Of a DNA stretch of 64,000 bases, positions 36,337 to 44,130 are shown in pieces. Under the pieces are notes generated by a model. That model saw only the letters and a program-made list of their open reading frames with translations. It had not been told where the DNA came from and searched no databases. Both the position numbers and the translations under genes were made by a program. Where the stretch lies: assembly GCA_021647885.1 (NCBI GenBank), contig JAKITV010000001.1, positions 172,501 to 236,500 of the forward strand, given 5' to 3'. How positions within the stretch are numbered: the first letter of the stretch is position 1; every line of letters begins with the position of its first letter. Origin of the DNA: Flavobacteriaceae bacterium (lineage in GTDB: Bacteria; Bacteroidota; Bacteroidia; Flavobacteriales; Flavobacteriaceae).

Positions 36337-37038
36337 CTACTTTAGTGATTTTAATCTTTTCGTTACTGCAGTAACCACTTTTTCAACCTTTTCTTCATCA
36401 ATTAACATTATATCTGAAATCTCTGAGATGCTTTGATCTCCAAAAATATACAACTCAATAATGTTTTTGCTTTTGGAAGGTATGGTGTGGAACAGCTCTC
36501 CAAATAACTTTCTTTTTTCAGTTGAAAACAATGAAATATCATTCAAGTTTAATTTTTTGGTTAGTTGTAATTCTAAAGGTTGATCTAAAATAAAATGGGT
36601 TGGTTTAAAACTTTTCTGCTTATATGAAATATCATCTAATTCTTCATCGAGTATAAAATCTCCACCTGCATCAACGGTATAATCTTCATTTAATAAATCT
36701 AATTCTTCTTTTAAAATTTCATCAATATTTATATGATTTGCAAATTGATTCTCTTTTTTTACTATTTCATTTATTTTTTGGATGGTTTTCTGGAAAAGAA
36801 TTTTTCGTAACTGTTTTTCATCTACCTCACTTGAAAAGGTTTTGAAAACCTCTAAATACACCTCATCTAAAATGCCATTAGCATTATAGAATCTTTTATC
36901 AATTAAATCACGATGTTCTGCAATTTTTAATTTTGAAGAGGTGAAATTGTTCAAACTGGTTATGAAAGTTGAAATTTTTTTATAAAACGCTTCAAAATCA
37001 TTTTTCTGTTTAAGCTTGTATAATTCTATGGTTAACAT
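36337..37038 (-). CDS. Sigma-70-like / HTH protein of unknown role
   Basis: 233 aa. The C-terminal 50 residues (TIPSKSKNIIELYIFGDQSISEISDIMLIDEEKVEKVVTAVTKRL region) look like a sigma-factor region 4 helix-turn-helix. The N-terminal part is helical with acidic stretches (LDEELDDISY) and no convincing region 2. It could be a degenerate ECF-like factor or a regulator using the same fold. It is the second gene of the patatin operon. I would not call it a sigma factor without structural comparison. Confidence 0.6.
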   Translation of the reverse strand: MLTIELYKLKQKNDFEAFYKKISTFITSLNNFTSSKLKIAEHRDLIDKRFYNANGILDEVYLEVFKTFSSEVDEKQLRKILFQKTIQKINEIVKKENQFANHINIDEILKEELDLLNEDYTVDAGGDFILDEELDDISYKQKSFKPTHFILDQPLELQLTKKLNLNDISLFSTEKRKLFGELFHTIPSKSKNIIELYIFGDQSISEISDIMLIDEEKVEKVVTAVTKRLKSLK

Positions 37039-37092
37039 GATATATAAATTTATAGTTTGTACAAAGTTTTCTATTTTAAGTCATTATTCTGC

Positions 37093-37890
37093 CTAACTAA
37101 CTAATAAGCTTTTGCTATTAAAGAAATTATCGTTATTTAAAGCGCTGTTGTCTAATACTCTAGAGGTGTATTCGTAGCCTAATTCAAAAATAGTATCAAT
37201 ATTTTTTTTATCAAAAATCCCATACTTACTTAACTCTTTTAGGTAAATAACCAAATCACAACCAGAAAACTTTAGCATATCTTCGTTTACTGTCTTTATT
37301 TTAAATGCTCTTTCTACCACATTATGAGAATGCTTTAATTCATTAATATTTAGCGTTTTAAATGAATTTACATAAACGCCAATAATTCTATTGCATTGCT
37401 TTTTTAAGAGCTCTACCGGAAAATTATTTAGTGTTCCACCATCTATATAGTACGAATCATTAATTTTTACAGGAGCAAATACGCCAGGAAAAGCTGCTGA
37501 AGCAATAATGGGTTTAATGAGTTCTCCTTTACTAAAAATTTCAAGTTTCCCTTCTAAAATATTAGTAGCAGTAATTTTTAGTGTTTTTTGTAGAGAACTA
37601 AAATCATCTTCAATTAAATATTCTTTAAAGAGGTCATAAAACTTTTCGGCATCAAAAAATCCAGGTTTGTTAATTGTATACTTTTTTATGTCAAAGAGAT
37701 GCACCTCTTTAAAAAAGTTGAGAATCCCTTCATAATTATGTCCATAAGCGTATAATGCTCCTACTATAGCTCCCGAACTCGTTCCTGCAATGTATGTTGG
37801 ATAAATTCCATGCTCTTCCAATGCTTTTATAACTCCAATATGAGCAACACCTCTTACTCCTCCACCAGATAATACTAATCCAATATTCAT
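37093..37890 (-). CDS. Patatin-like phospholipase
   Basis: Serine lipase-like protein (265 aa) with the three family motifs at the expected positions: oxyanion loop SGGGVRGVAHIG near residue 8, nucleophile GTSSGAIVGA near 38 and the DGG of the Ser-Asp dyad in YIDGGTLNNFP. It should hydrolyse membrane phospholipid acyl esters. It is the first gene of a six-gene leftward unit and shares its upstream region with the divergent mlaEFD operon, also a lipid system. Confidence 0.93.
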   Translation of the reverse strand: MNIGLVLSGGGVRGVAHIGVIKALEEHGIYPTYIAGTSSGAIVGALYAYGHNYEGILNFFKEVHLFDIKKYTINKPGFFDAEKFYDLFKEYLIEDDFSSLQKTLKITATNILEGKLEIFSKGELIKPIIASAAFPGVFAPVKINDSYYIDGGTLNNFPVELLKKQCNRIIGVYVNSFKTLNINELKHSHNVVERAFKIKTVNEDMLKFSGCDLVIYLKELSKYGIFDKKNIDTIFELGYEYTSRVLDNSALNNDNFFNSKSLLVS

Positions 37891-37909
37891 TTTGTAAATT
37901 AATTATAAT

Positions 37910-37952
37910 CTAAAGTAGGTTTAAATATTAACCTTTGAAATGATATTCATCA
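37910..37952 (-). promoter_or_regulatory. Regulon site A: TGATATTCATCA with promoter, patatin operon
   Basis: Palindrome at 37941-37952. TACTTTAG lies 23 bp further on the minus strand (37917-37910), one change from TAnnTTTG. It would activate the patatin-to-LigD operon. See the regulon finding for the shared spacing. Confidence 0.7.
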
Positions 37953-37963
37953 GCTTTTATATA

Positions 37964-38006
37964 TGATTTTAATCATTTTACATGAAATATTCTTAGAATA
38001 TCTTTG
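37964..38006 (+). promoter_or_regulatory. Regulon site B: TGATTTTAATCA with promoter, mlaEFD
   Basis: Palindrome at 37964-37975, 23 bp, then TATCTTTG (37999-38006), a perfect -7 element 20 nt before the mlaE start. It is placed back to back with site A so that the two lipid operons diverge from one control region. Confidence 0.8.
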
Positions 38007-38025
38007 AGTATATTATACACGTTAA

Positions 38026-38808
38026 ATGTCAATATTAAAAGGAATAACAAGTAGAATAGAAACTTTCTTTATAGAAGTAGGTGAAATGGCTTATTTTACG
38101 GGTCACTTTTTTAAAGAGGTTTTTACCAGACCTTTTGAGTTTAAAGAACTGTTAAGGCAATGTTACAATATTGGTAACCGTTCGTTGCTGTTGGTTGGTA
38201 TAACAGGCTTTATTATTGGTTTGGTATTGACTTTACAAACACGACCAACACTAGAGGAGTTTGGTGCAGAATCCTGGATGCCATCAATGGTGAGTATATC
38301 TATTGTTAGAGAAATAGGGCCAGTAATTATAGCATTAATTTTTGCAGGACGAATTGCATCAGGAATTGGAGCCGAATTAGGTTCTATGCGTGTTACAGAA
38401 CAAATTGATGCTATGGAAGTTTCTGGCACCAATCCGTTTAAATATTTGGTAGTTACCAGAATTTTAGCTGCAACACTTATGTTGCCAATTTTGGTGATTT
38501 TTGGAGATGCTATTGCACTTTATGGATCTTTTATAATAGAAAACTATAAGGGAGAAGTTTCCTTTCAACTTTATTTTGTTAAAGTTTTTAGTGCTATAGG
38601 ATTTGGCGATATCATTCCTGCAACCATTAAAACTTTTTTCTTTGGTTTTGCCATAGGTTTGGTTGGTTGCTTTAAAGGGTATAATTGTGAAAATGGTACT
38701 GTTGGTGTTGGTAAGGCAGCAAATTCGGCAGTTGTTTTCGCATCCATGTTATTATTTATTTTAGATTTTATAGCCGTATTTATAACAGACATTTTTTTTG
38801 AAATATAA
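38026..38808 (+). CDS. mlaE: MlaE-type lipid ABC transporter permease
   Basis: Inner-membrane permease (260 aa) of the Mla system that moves phospholipids between the inner and outer membranes. Five or six hydrophobic helices, the coupling-helix EQIDAMEVSGTNPFKYLVVTR region and GRIASGIGAELGSMRVTEQ are typical. It begins an operon with mlaF (next base after the stop) and mlaD. The stress-type promoter suggests lipid remodelling under the same signal as the patatin operon. Confidence 0.95.
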   Translation: MSILKGITSRIETFFIEVGEMAYFTGHFFKEVFTRPFEFKELLRQCYNIGNRSLLLVGITGFIIGLVLTLQTRPTLEEFGAESWMPSMVSISIVREIGPVIIALIFAGRIASGIGAELGSMRVTEQIDAMEVSGTNPFKYLVVTRILAATLMLPILVIFGDAIALYGSFIIENYKGEVSFQLYFVKVFSAIGFGDIIPATIKTFFFGFAIGLVGCFKGYNCENGTVGVGKAANSAVVFASMLLFILDFIAVFITDIFFEI

Positions 38809-39591
38809 ATGATGGGGGCAACACAAGACATATTAAAAAAAGCTGAAGATGTAAGCACTAAAAGACCAATACTGGAAATCAAGGATTTACATAAGAGTTT
38901 TGGGAATAACCATGTGTTGAATGGTTTTAATTTACAGCTTTTTGAAGGTGAGAATTTAGTTGTTATGGGAAAATCCGGTTCTGGGAAATCTGTGATGATA
39001 AAATGTTTGATTGGATTGATGGAAGCCGATTTTGGAAGTATTGAAATAATGAACAAAGATATTGCAACACTTAATCATAATGAGTTAGATGAACTCCGTG
39101 CAGAAATCGGTTTTTTATTTCAAGGCAGTGCGTTGTATGATTCCATGACAGTAAGGGAAAATTTGGAATTCCCATTAAGGCGGCACAGAAAAACCCTTGG
39201 AAACATTACGGATACAACCAAACTTGTAATGGAAGCACTCGAAAGTGTAAGTTTAGTTCATGCAATGGATTTAATGCCGGCAGAATTATCCGGAGGCATG
39301 AAACGAAGGGTTGCTTTGGCCAGAACACTAATCCTTAAACCTAAAATAATTTTATATGATGAACCAACAAGTGGATTAGACCCAATAACCGCAAAAGAAA
39401 TTATTGAGCTTATGAGAAGCATCCAAAAGCAATATAAAACATCATCGCTCATCATAACGCATGATGTGGATTGTGCCAGAGTGATTTCCAACAGAATGAT
39501 TTTATTGGTTGATGGTATTAATTATGCTGAAGGGGTTTTTAAAGAATTAGCAGCATCTAAAGATGAAAAAGTGAAAGCATTTTTTAAGTAA
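38809..39591 (+). CDS. mlaF: MlaF-type ABC ATPase
   Basis: ATP-binding subunit of 260 aa. Walker A is GKSGSGKS near residue 55, the Q-loop is LFQGSALYDSMTV, the ABC signature is LSGGMKRRVALAR, Walker B is IILYDEPTSGLD, and the H-loop is IITHD. The start codon follows the mlaE stop directly. It has an N-terminal extension of about 20 residues relative to E. coli MlaF. Confidence 0.96.
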   Translation: MMGATQDILKKAEDVSTKRPILEIKDLHKSFGNNHVLNGFNLQLFEGENLVVMGKSGSGKSVMIKCLIGLMEADFGSIEIMNKDIATLNHNELDELRAEIGFLFQGSALYDSMTVRENLEFPLRRHRKTLGNITDTTKLVMEALESVSLVHAMDLMPAELSGGMKRRVALARTLILKPKIILYDEPTSGLDPITAKEIIELMRSIQKQYKTSSLIITHDVDCARVISNRMILLVDGINYAEGVFKELAASKDEKVKAFFK

Positions 39592-39600
39592 TTTAATTTT

Positions 39601-40602
39601 ATGATTATGAAAAAAACAACTAGCGAAAAACTAAAATTAGGAATCTTTGTTATTCTCGGGCTACTCTTGCTTATAGCTGCTATTTACTTAATTGGTGAGC
39701 GGCAAAATATGTTTTCAAAGACCTTTACTATAAGCGCTAACTTTAATAACGTTAGTGGATTATTACAAGGAAATAATGTGCGCTATTCCGGGATTAATGT
39801 AGGTACGGTAAAAACAATTTCAATGGTTAACGATTCCACCATTACAGTTACCATGAATATTGAAGAAAGCATGGCAAAACACATAAAAAAAGACGCTATC
39901 GCAACCATTGGCACAGACGGTTTGGTTGGAAATATGATAGTGAACATTATTCCTGGAAAAGGCAATGGGATTATTGTAACTTCTGGCGATGAAATACGAT
40001 CTTACACTAAAATTGGCACAGACGACATGCTCAATACTTTAAGCGTTACTAATGAAAATGCGGCTTTACTAACAGCTAAACTACTTAAAGTTGCAGATGC
40101 TCTGGCGGATGGTAAAGGGACTTTTAGCATGCTCATTAACGACACTATCATGTCTTCTAATCTAAAACAAACTGTCAATCAGTTACGAATTACGAGTATA
40201 GAGGCTTCAAAAGCCATGAAAGAATTAAACAGTATTATCTCTTCAATAAATTTTAATGAAAGTGTTGCAGGAACTCTGTTAAACGATTCGATACAAGCAG
40301 AGAAAGTGAAAAGCATTATTGCAAATCTGGACGATTCAAGTGAAGGTATAAAAAGGGTCATTAATAATTTAAACGAAACTTTAATAAATGTAAAAGATGG
40401 AGAAGGTGCCATAAATTATCTTTCCAATGATGAAGAATTTACAAAAAATATTGACCAAGCCATTAAGAGTATAAATGAAGGCACAGAAAAATTCAATGAA
40501 AACATGGAAGCTTTAAAACATAATTTCTTAACGCGAGGGTATTTTAGAAAATTAGAAAGACAAAAAAAAAGAGAGGCTAAAAAGGCTGAAAGTGAAAATT
40601 AA
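39601..40602 (+). CDS. mlaD: MlaD/MCE-domain lipid-binding protein
   Basis: 333 aa: one membrane helix (LKLGIFVILGLLLLIAAIYLIG), then the MCE domain (about 40-115, VSGLLQGNNVRYSGINVGTVKTI, GLVGNMIVNI) and a long helical C-terminal part ending in charged KRE/KKAE repeats. It forms the periplasmic ring that binds lipid. The codons of its last 22 residues are partly repeated at 42070-42138, on the far side of the gerW-like pair. Confidence 0.92.
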   Translation: MIMKKTTSEKLKLGIFVILGLLLLIAAIYLIGERQNMFSKTFTISANFNNVSGLLQGNNVRYSGINVGTVKTISMVNDSTITVTMNIEESMAKHIKKDAIATIGTDGLVGNMIVNIIPGKGNGIIVTSGDEIRSYTKIGTDDMLNTLSVTNENAALLTAKLLKVADALADGKGTFSMLINDTIMSSNLKQTVNQLRITSIEASKAMKELNSIISSINFNESVAGTLLNDSIQAEKVKSIIANLDDSSEGIKRVINNLNETLINVKDGEGAINYLSNDEEFTKNIDQAIKSINEGTEKFNENMEALKHNFLTRGYFRKLERQKKREAKKAESEN

Positions 40603-41007
40603 TGCATCTAAAGAAAAGCAATCATTGCTTTATTTTATAATCTTGTTTAGTACTTGACAAATGAGTTATAATAATTATGATTATAGTTTGGAATAGAACC
40701 ATAAACATTGTAATATAATACCAATTTAACTTCATAATGTCGCATTGAAGTTGTTTGATTTTCACAATATTTTCGTTAAAATATTTGACCATAACTTAGG
40801 CTATGCTAAAATATTTTGCCTCAATCTTGCAAAAATTAATTCAATTCAATTTTACGACATTACAAAATTAAATTGGTATAACTTGTTGCGGTTCGTTTCT
40901 TTTTATTTAAATAATTGGCTTAAAATCCAAAACTGAACAAGCATATTTATAAATAAATACTTGAACTTGTTCAGTTTTATTTTAACCAGTATCAACTTCA
41001 GATAGTT
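40603..41007. other. Gene-free gap between mlaD and the GerW-like gene
   Basis: A/T-rich with no convincing frame. The only clear structure is the 13-bp stem AAAACTGAACAAG ... CTTGTTCAGTTTT at 40929-40978, a bidirectional terminator for the two convergent operons. Confidence 0.6.
40929..40978. terminator. Bidirectional terminator
   Basis: Perfect 13-bp stem with a 24-nt loop and flanking A and T runs, between convergent mlaD and gerW-like genes. Confidence 0.7.
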
Positions 41008-41376
41008 TTAAGCAGTTACTGTTTCTTTAGCTCTGTTTTTAGCAATCTTTTCAATTAGGTCTGGTACTTTTTCAAATATAGCTGCAAGTCCATGAGTTTT
41101 TCCGGCAGCTAAAAAAGAGATTTCATCTCCTTTGCTCACTAAAAAGCCAATAGGCTCTATTCCTACACCTGCTCCTGCTCCCATGCCTTCTCCTTTACGT
41201 CCTTTAGCTTCAGTGCCTTCGCCTCCACCAGAACCAAATCCCATACCTACTTTAATTACTGGCACACACTTAAATTCTCCCAATTCAAATTGTTCGCCAA
41301 CAACAGTCTCTGTTTTTGCTTCAGACTTTATAAAGTCTGTAATCTTACCTAATAATTCTTCAAAATGTAATTCCAT
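41008..41376 (-). CDS. GerW/YtfJ-family protein
   Basis: 122 aa with the family core: TETVVGEQFELGEFKCVPVI, then the glycine-rich VGMGFGSGGGEGTEAKGRKG and GAGAGVGIEPIGFLV. First known from Bacillus germination, the family is widespread in non-sporulating bacteria, and its function there is unknown. It lies 11 nt after a DUF2953/YtfI-like gene, the same pairing as ytfI-ytfJ in Bacillus, and is controlled by regulon site C. Confidence 0.88.
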   Translation of the reverse strand: MELHFEELLGKITDFIKSEAKTETVVGEQFELGEFKCVPVIKVGMGFGSGGGEGTEAKGRKGEGMGAGAGVGIEPIGFLVSKGDEISFLAAGKTHGLAAIFEKVPDLIEKIAKNRAKETVTA

Positions 41377-41387
41377 AATTTTAATTT

Positions 41388-41894
41388 TTAAATGTTAATA
41401 AACGATTTAATGATGTATAGTGGTCTATTCTGTATATATAACATCATTTTATTTCTTCCTTCAAAATTGATATTAAAATCTCCTATTTTATAGTTCAAGA
41501 AGGCAAACAATGGATATAATTTTGCATTAAAAATGCAATTTCCAGTATCTATATCCAGAAATAATCTTTTTACTTTAAACGATTTTAATACCCGTAAACC
41601 TGTTTTAATGTTAATTTTTTTACTGCTTTTTTTTATATCTTTTTTTTGGTGTTTTTTCTTTTTGCCAGAATTTATTTTTCCCCTCAACGGATAGAAATAA
41701 AAATTTAAAAAGAAGATCTTCAATTTTATTTTTAATAGTTCTTCTTTGTGCCCTTCTATGCTCACTTTTGCCAAACCTTTTAAATGTATGTAGTATTGAT
41801 TTGTAGCAGTATCAATGAACAAAACAATAGGAATGAGTAACAAATAAGTTATTATTAGAAGAAACAGAACTAAAAAAATTGTTAGAAACATCAT
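41388..41894 (-). CDS. DUF2953/YtfI-like membrane protein
   Basis: 168 aa. One N-terminal membrane helix is followed by a beta-rich region (YYIHLKGLAKVSIEGH), a lysine-rich linker and FKVKRLFLDIDTGNCIFNAKLYPL, a pattern of the DUF2953 family. In Bacillus its homologue precedes GerW, as here. It probably anchors GerW-like protein at the membrane, which is inference. Regulon site C lies 44 nt upstream. Confidence 0.7.
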   Translation of the reverse strand: MMFLTIFLVLFLLIITYLLLIPIVLFIDTATNQYYIHLKGLAKVSIEGHKEELLKIKLKIFFLNFYFYPLRGKINSGKKKKHQKKDIKKSSKKINIKTGLRVLKSFKVKRLFLDIDTGNCIFNAKLYPLFAFLNYKIGDFNINFEGRNKMMLYIQNRPLYIIKSFINI

Positions 41895-41906
41895 TTTATT
41901 TTAGCA

Positions 41907-41949
41907 CAAAAGAAAATAAATTGAAAATGAACTGCAATGATATTCATCA
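41907..41949 (-). promoter_or_regulatory. Regulon site C: TGATATTCATCA with promoter, DUF2953-gerW
   Basis: Palindrome at 41938-41949 (same sequence as site A), 23 bp, then TTCTTTTG at 41914-41907 on the minus strand, one change from TAnnTTTG. Confidence 0.65.
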
Positions 41950-42069
41950 AGTTACATCAATTAATTTTCATAAATTTCTAATGTTTTTCTTCAATTCTTT
42001 AATTTTTCAAGATATAGCCTATACACAAAAAGTACAGCGCAACAGCATTTATAAATAGTTTAATGATAT

Positions 42070-42138
42070 ATGGAAGTCTTAAAACACAGTTTTTTAACAC
42101 GAGACTATTTTAGGAAATTAGAAAGACAGCAAAAATGA
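42070..42138 (+). pseudogene. Duplicated 3' tail of mlaD
   Basis: Encodes MEVLKHSFLTRDYFRKLERQ, QK and a stop. The matching part of mlaD (40504-40566) encodes MEALKHNFLTRGYFRKLERQ. 17 of 21 residues and about 52 of 63 bases agree, and differences fall mostly at third positions. The gerW/DUF2953 pair lies between the two copies, as parDE lies between the two guaB tails. Confidence 0.75.
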
Positions 42139-42177
42139 TAAGATTAAAAGGTTAAAAAAGAAAATAAGAAAGAAGTT

Positions 42178-42474
42178 CTATTGATCTTCATAAAGGTTTA
42201 ATCTGTTGTTTAGTTCGTTTATTTCATCTTTTAAGGATTCTACTTGATTTAGTAAATTGTAAATAGCATCTATGCCCTCTATGTTTATGTCGAGTTCGTA
42301 ATGAAAACGAATCATTTTTTCGATGTCTTTAATTTGGGTTTTATAAATGCATTGTGTTTCCTGGATAATAACAATTTCAATCAATTCAAATTCATTTAAT
42401 GCGTTTATAAATGAAAAAGGGATATTATAATATGTACAGAGTTTTTGTAATGATATGATGTCGTTTGTTTCCAT
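42178..42474 (-). CDS. cbpM: Chaperone modulator CbpM
   Basis: 98 aa, mostly helical, with a coiled-coil C-terminus (NLLNQVESLKDEINELNNRL) and an N-terminal MerR-like helical part (ISLQKLCTYYNIPFSFIN). It binds the J-domain of CbpA and limits its activity. The gene follows cbpA by 2 nt, the standard arrangement. Confidence 0.88.
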   Translation of the reverse strand: METNDIISLQKLCTYYNIPFSFINALNEFELIEIVIIQETQCIYKTQIKDIEKMIRFHYELDINIEGIDAIYNLLNQVESLKDEINELNNRLNLYEDQ

Positions 42475-42476
42475 GG

Positions 42477-43367
42477 CTATCTTAATTTGTCTAATTCTTT
42501 AAATAATTCTTTTTCTTTTTCAGTAAGTTTTGTTGGTGTTTTTATGTTATAGGTTATGTACAAATCTCCAAACTGATTTTCTTTTTTATAAACAGGAAAC
42601 CCTTTGCCTTTTAGTTTTGCTTTTGTACCATTTTGGGTTTCGGGCTTTATTTTCAGTTTTACCTGTCCGTCAAAAGTGTTTATGGTTATCTCTCCTCCCA
42701 AAATCGCTTTGTACAAATCCAAATCAACTGTTGTGTAAAGATTATTTTTATCTCGTTTAAATTTAGTGTGGTTTACAATAGAAAACTTAATGTACAAATC
42801 TCCGTTTGGGCCATTGTTTATGCCTTTGCCACCATGTCCTTTTATTTTTATGACCTGTCCATTTTCAACTCCTGCAGGAATGGTTATTCTAATGTTTTTA
42901 CCATTAACCGTTAATGTGCGTTTATGGGTTTTGTAAACATCTTTTAAATTAAGGTGTAACTCTGCATTATAATCTTGTCCTCTAAATTTCACATTACCAC
43001 TTCTTGATCTTGATGAAGCTCCTCCAAACATAGATTCAAAAAAGTCTGAAAAATCTTCATTGCTATAACCTCCATAACCTCTTTGTCGCGAACTTCTTTG
43101 ATAGTGTTGCTGTTGTTGTTTGGCTTTTTCAAATTCTTCGGCATGTTTCCAGTCTTTTCCATATTGATCGTATTTTTTACGATTTTCGGTATTACTTAAA
43201 ACTTCATTGGCTTCATTTACTTCTTTAAATTTTTTTTCTGCTTCCTTGTTGTTAGGATTTAGATCGGGATGGTATTTCCGAGCTAATTTTCGATATGCCT
43301 TTTTTATATCCTTATCGGTTGCGTTTTTTGCAATACCCAATATTTTATAATAATCTATAAATGTCAT
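42477..43367 (-). CDS. cbpA: DnaJ-class co-chaperone CbpA
   Basis: 296 aa. The J-domain (1-68) includes the HPD motif at 33-35. A Gly/Ser/Arg-rich linker follows ([20 protein letters not shown]) and then two C-terminal substrate domains. There is no zinc-finger domain, which separates CbpA from DnaJ. It stimulates DnaK. It lies in an operon with a 77-aa gene and cbpM under regulon site D, so the chaperone system is part of the stress response. Confidence 0.94.
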   Translation of the reverse strand: MTFIDYYKILGIAKNATDKDIKKAYRKLARKYHPDLNPNNKEAEKKFKEVNEANEVLSNTENRKKYDQYGKDWKHAEEFEKAKQQQQHYQRSSRQRGYGGYSNEDFSDFFESMFGGASSRSRSGNVKFRGQDYNAELHLNLKDVYKTHKRTLTVNGKNIRITIPAGVENGQVIKIKGHGGKGINNGPNGDLYIKFSIVNHTKFKRDKNNLYTTVDLDLYKAILGGEITINTFDGQVKLKIKPETQNGTKAKLKGKGFPVYKKENQFGDLYITYNIKTPTKLTEKEKELFKELDKLR

Positions 43368-43420
43368 TTACTTGTTTTTAGTTTTATTGTAATCTGTATG
43401 TAATGTTTACTGTTTAAATT

Positions 43421-43654
43421 CTAGATGTTTTTGTGCGTCTTTATATGATGCTCTAGTAATAGCTTTAAACTTTTTAAATAGTCTTGCATAATGTTTTTAT
43501 TAATATCTGGGTGATTTATTGAAGGAATGGTAATGGGATTTTCTCCTAAAAACTTATACAGTTCAGGATAATTGGTTTCAATGGTATTAGTAAGTTTTGT
43601 TACATCTGCTAATAAGGTTTGAAGGTTCTTCATATTCTTATACTTATTTTTCAA
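43421..43654 (-). CDS. Hypothetical 77-aa protein
   Basis: Not recognised by name. It is a small helical protein (NLQTLLADVTKLTNTIETNY, PELYKFLGENPITIP, MQDYLKSLKLLLEHHI) similar in style to small proteins often seen beside cbpA in Flavobacteriia. It is the first gene of the cbpA-cbpM transcript, 35 nt after regulon site D. A signal peptide is absent, so it is cytosolic. Confidence 0.6.
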   Translation of the reverse strand: MKNKYKNMKNLQTLLADVTKLTNTIETNYPELYKFLGENPITIPSINHPDINKNIMQDYLKSLKLLLEHHIKTHKNI

Positions 43655-43657
43655 CTA

Positions 43658-43700
43658 TAAAATTAATATGTTTTATTCTAAAATAAAATGATAGAAATCA
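43658..43700 (-). promoter_or_regulatory. Regulon site D: TGATAGAAATCA with promoter, cbpA operon
   Basis: Palindrome-type site at 43689-43700, 23 bp, then TAATTTTA at 43665-43658 on the minus strand. Confidence 0.65.
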
Positions 43701-43845
43701 TATAGCTGAATCCATTGATTATGATTGATTACTAGGGTTAATCGATTATATCTATACAAATACCATATTTCCGATAAATCATTAATTGTTATTAATGACA
43801 GAATAGTAGAAATATACATATATGTCAGGATTTAAACTAAACATT

Positions 43846-44125
43846 TCAATTAATTAACCATTTATCAATAGGCATCAATATTAAATTAATAACTACAATC
43901 GTGATGGTTGCGATTAGGGTTTCAATATAATAACCAGATCCAGCCATACAGCCAATTGCCGAACTACACCAAACAATAGTTACTATAGTTGGTTTATCTA
44001 CATTAATTCCTTCTCTAAAGATAATTCCAGTTCATAAAAACCCAATTCCTGTAACTATTGAAACCAATTATTCTTGTTGTATCTCCATCTTCCTGTGTTA
44101 AGACGTAATTTGAAATAAATCAAGG
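43846..44125 (-). pseudogene. MgtC/SapB-family gene remnant
   Basis: On the minus strand the sequence reads ISNYVLTQEDGDTTRII, then after a +1 frameshift IVTGIGFL-stop-TGIIFREGINVD, followed by IVWCSSAIGCMAGSGYYIET and a final LILMPIDKWLIN. This is the second half of an MgtC-family membrane protein. It has a frameshift, a TGA in place of the first Gly of GAG, and no 5' half, which is cut off by the metallophosphoesterase gene end. Confidence 0.8.
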
Positions 44126-44130
44126 AGTAG

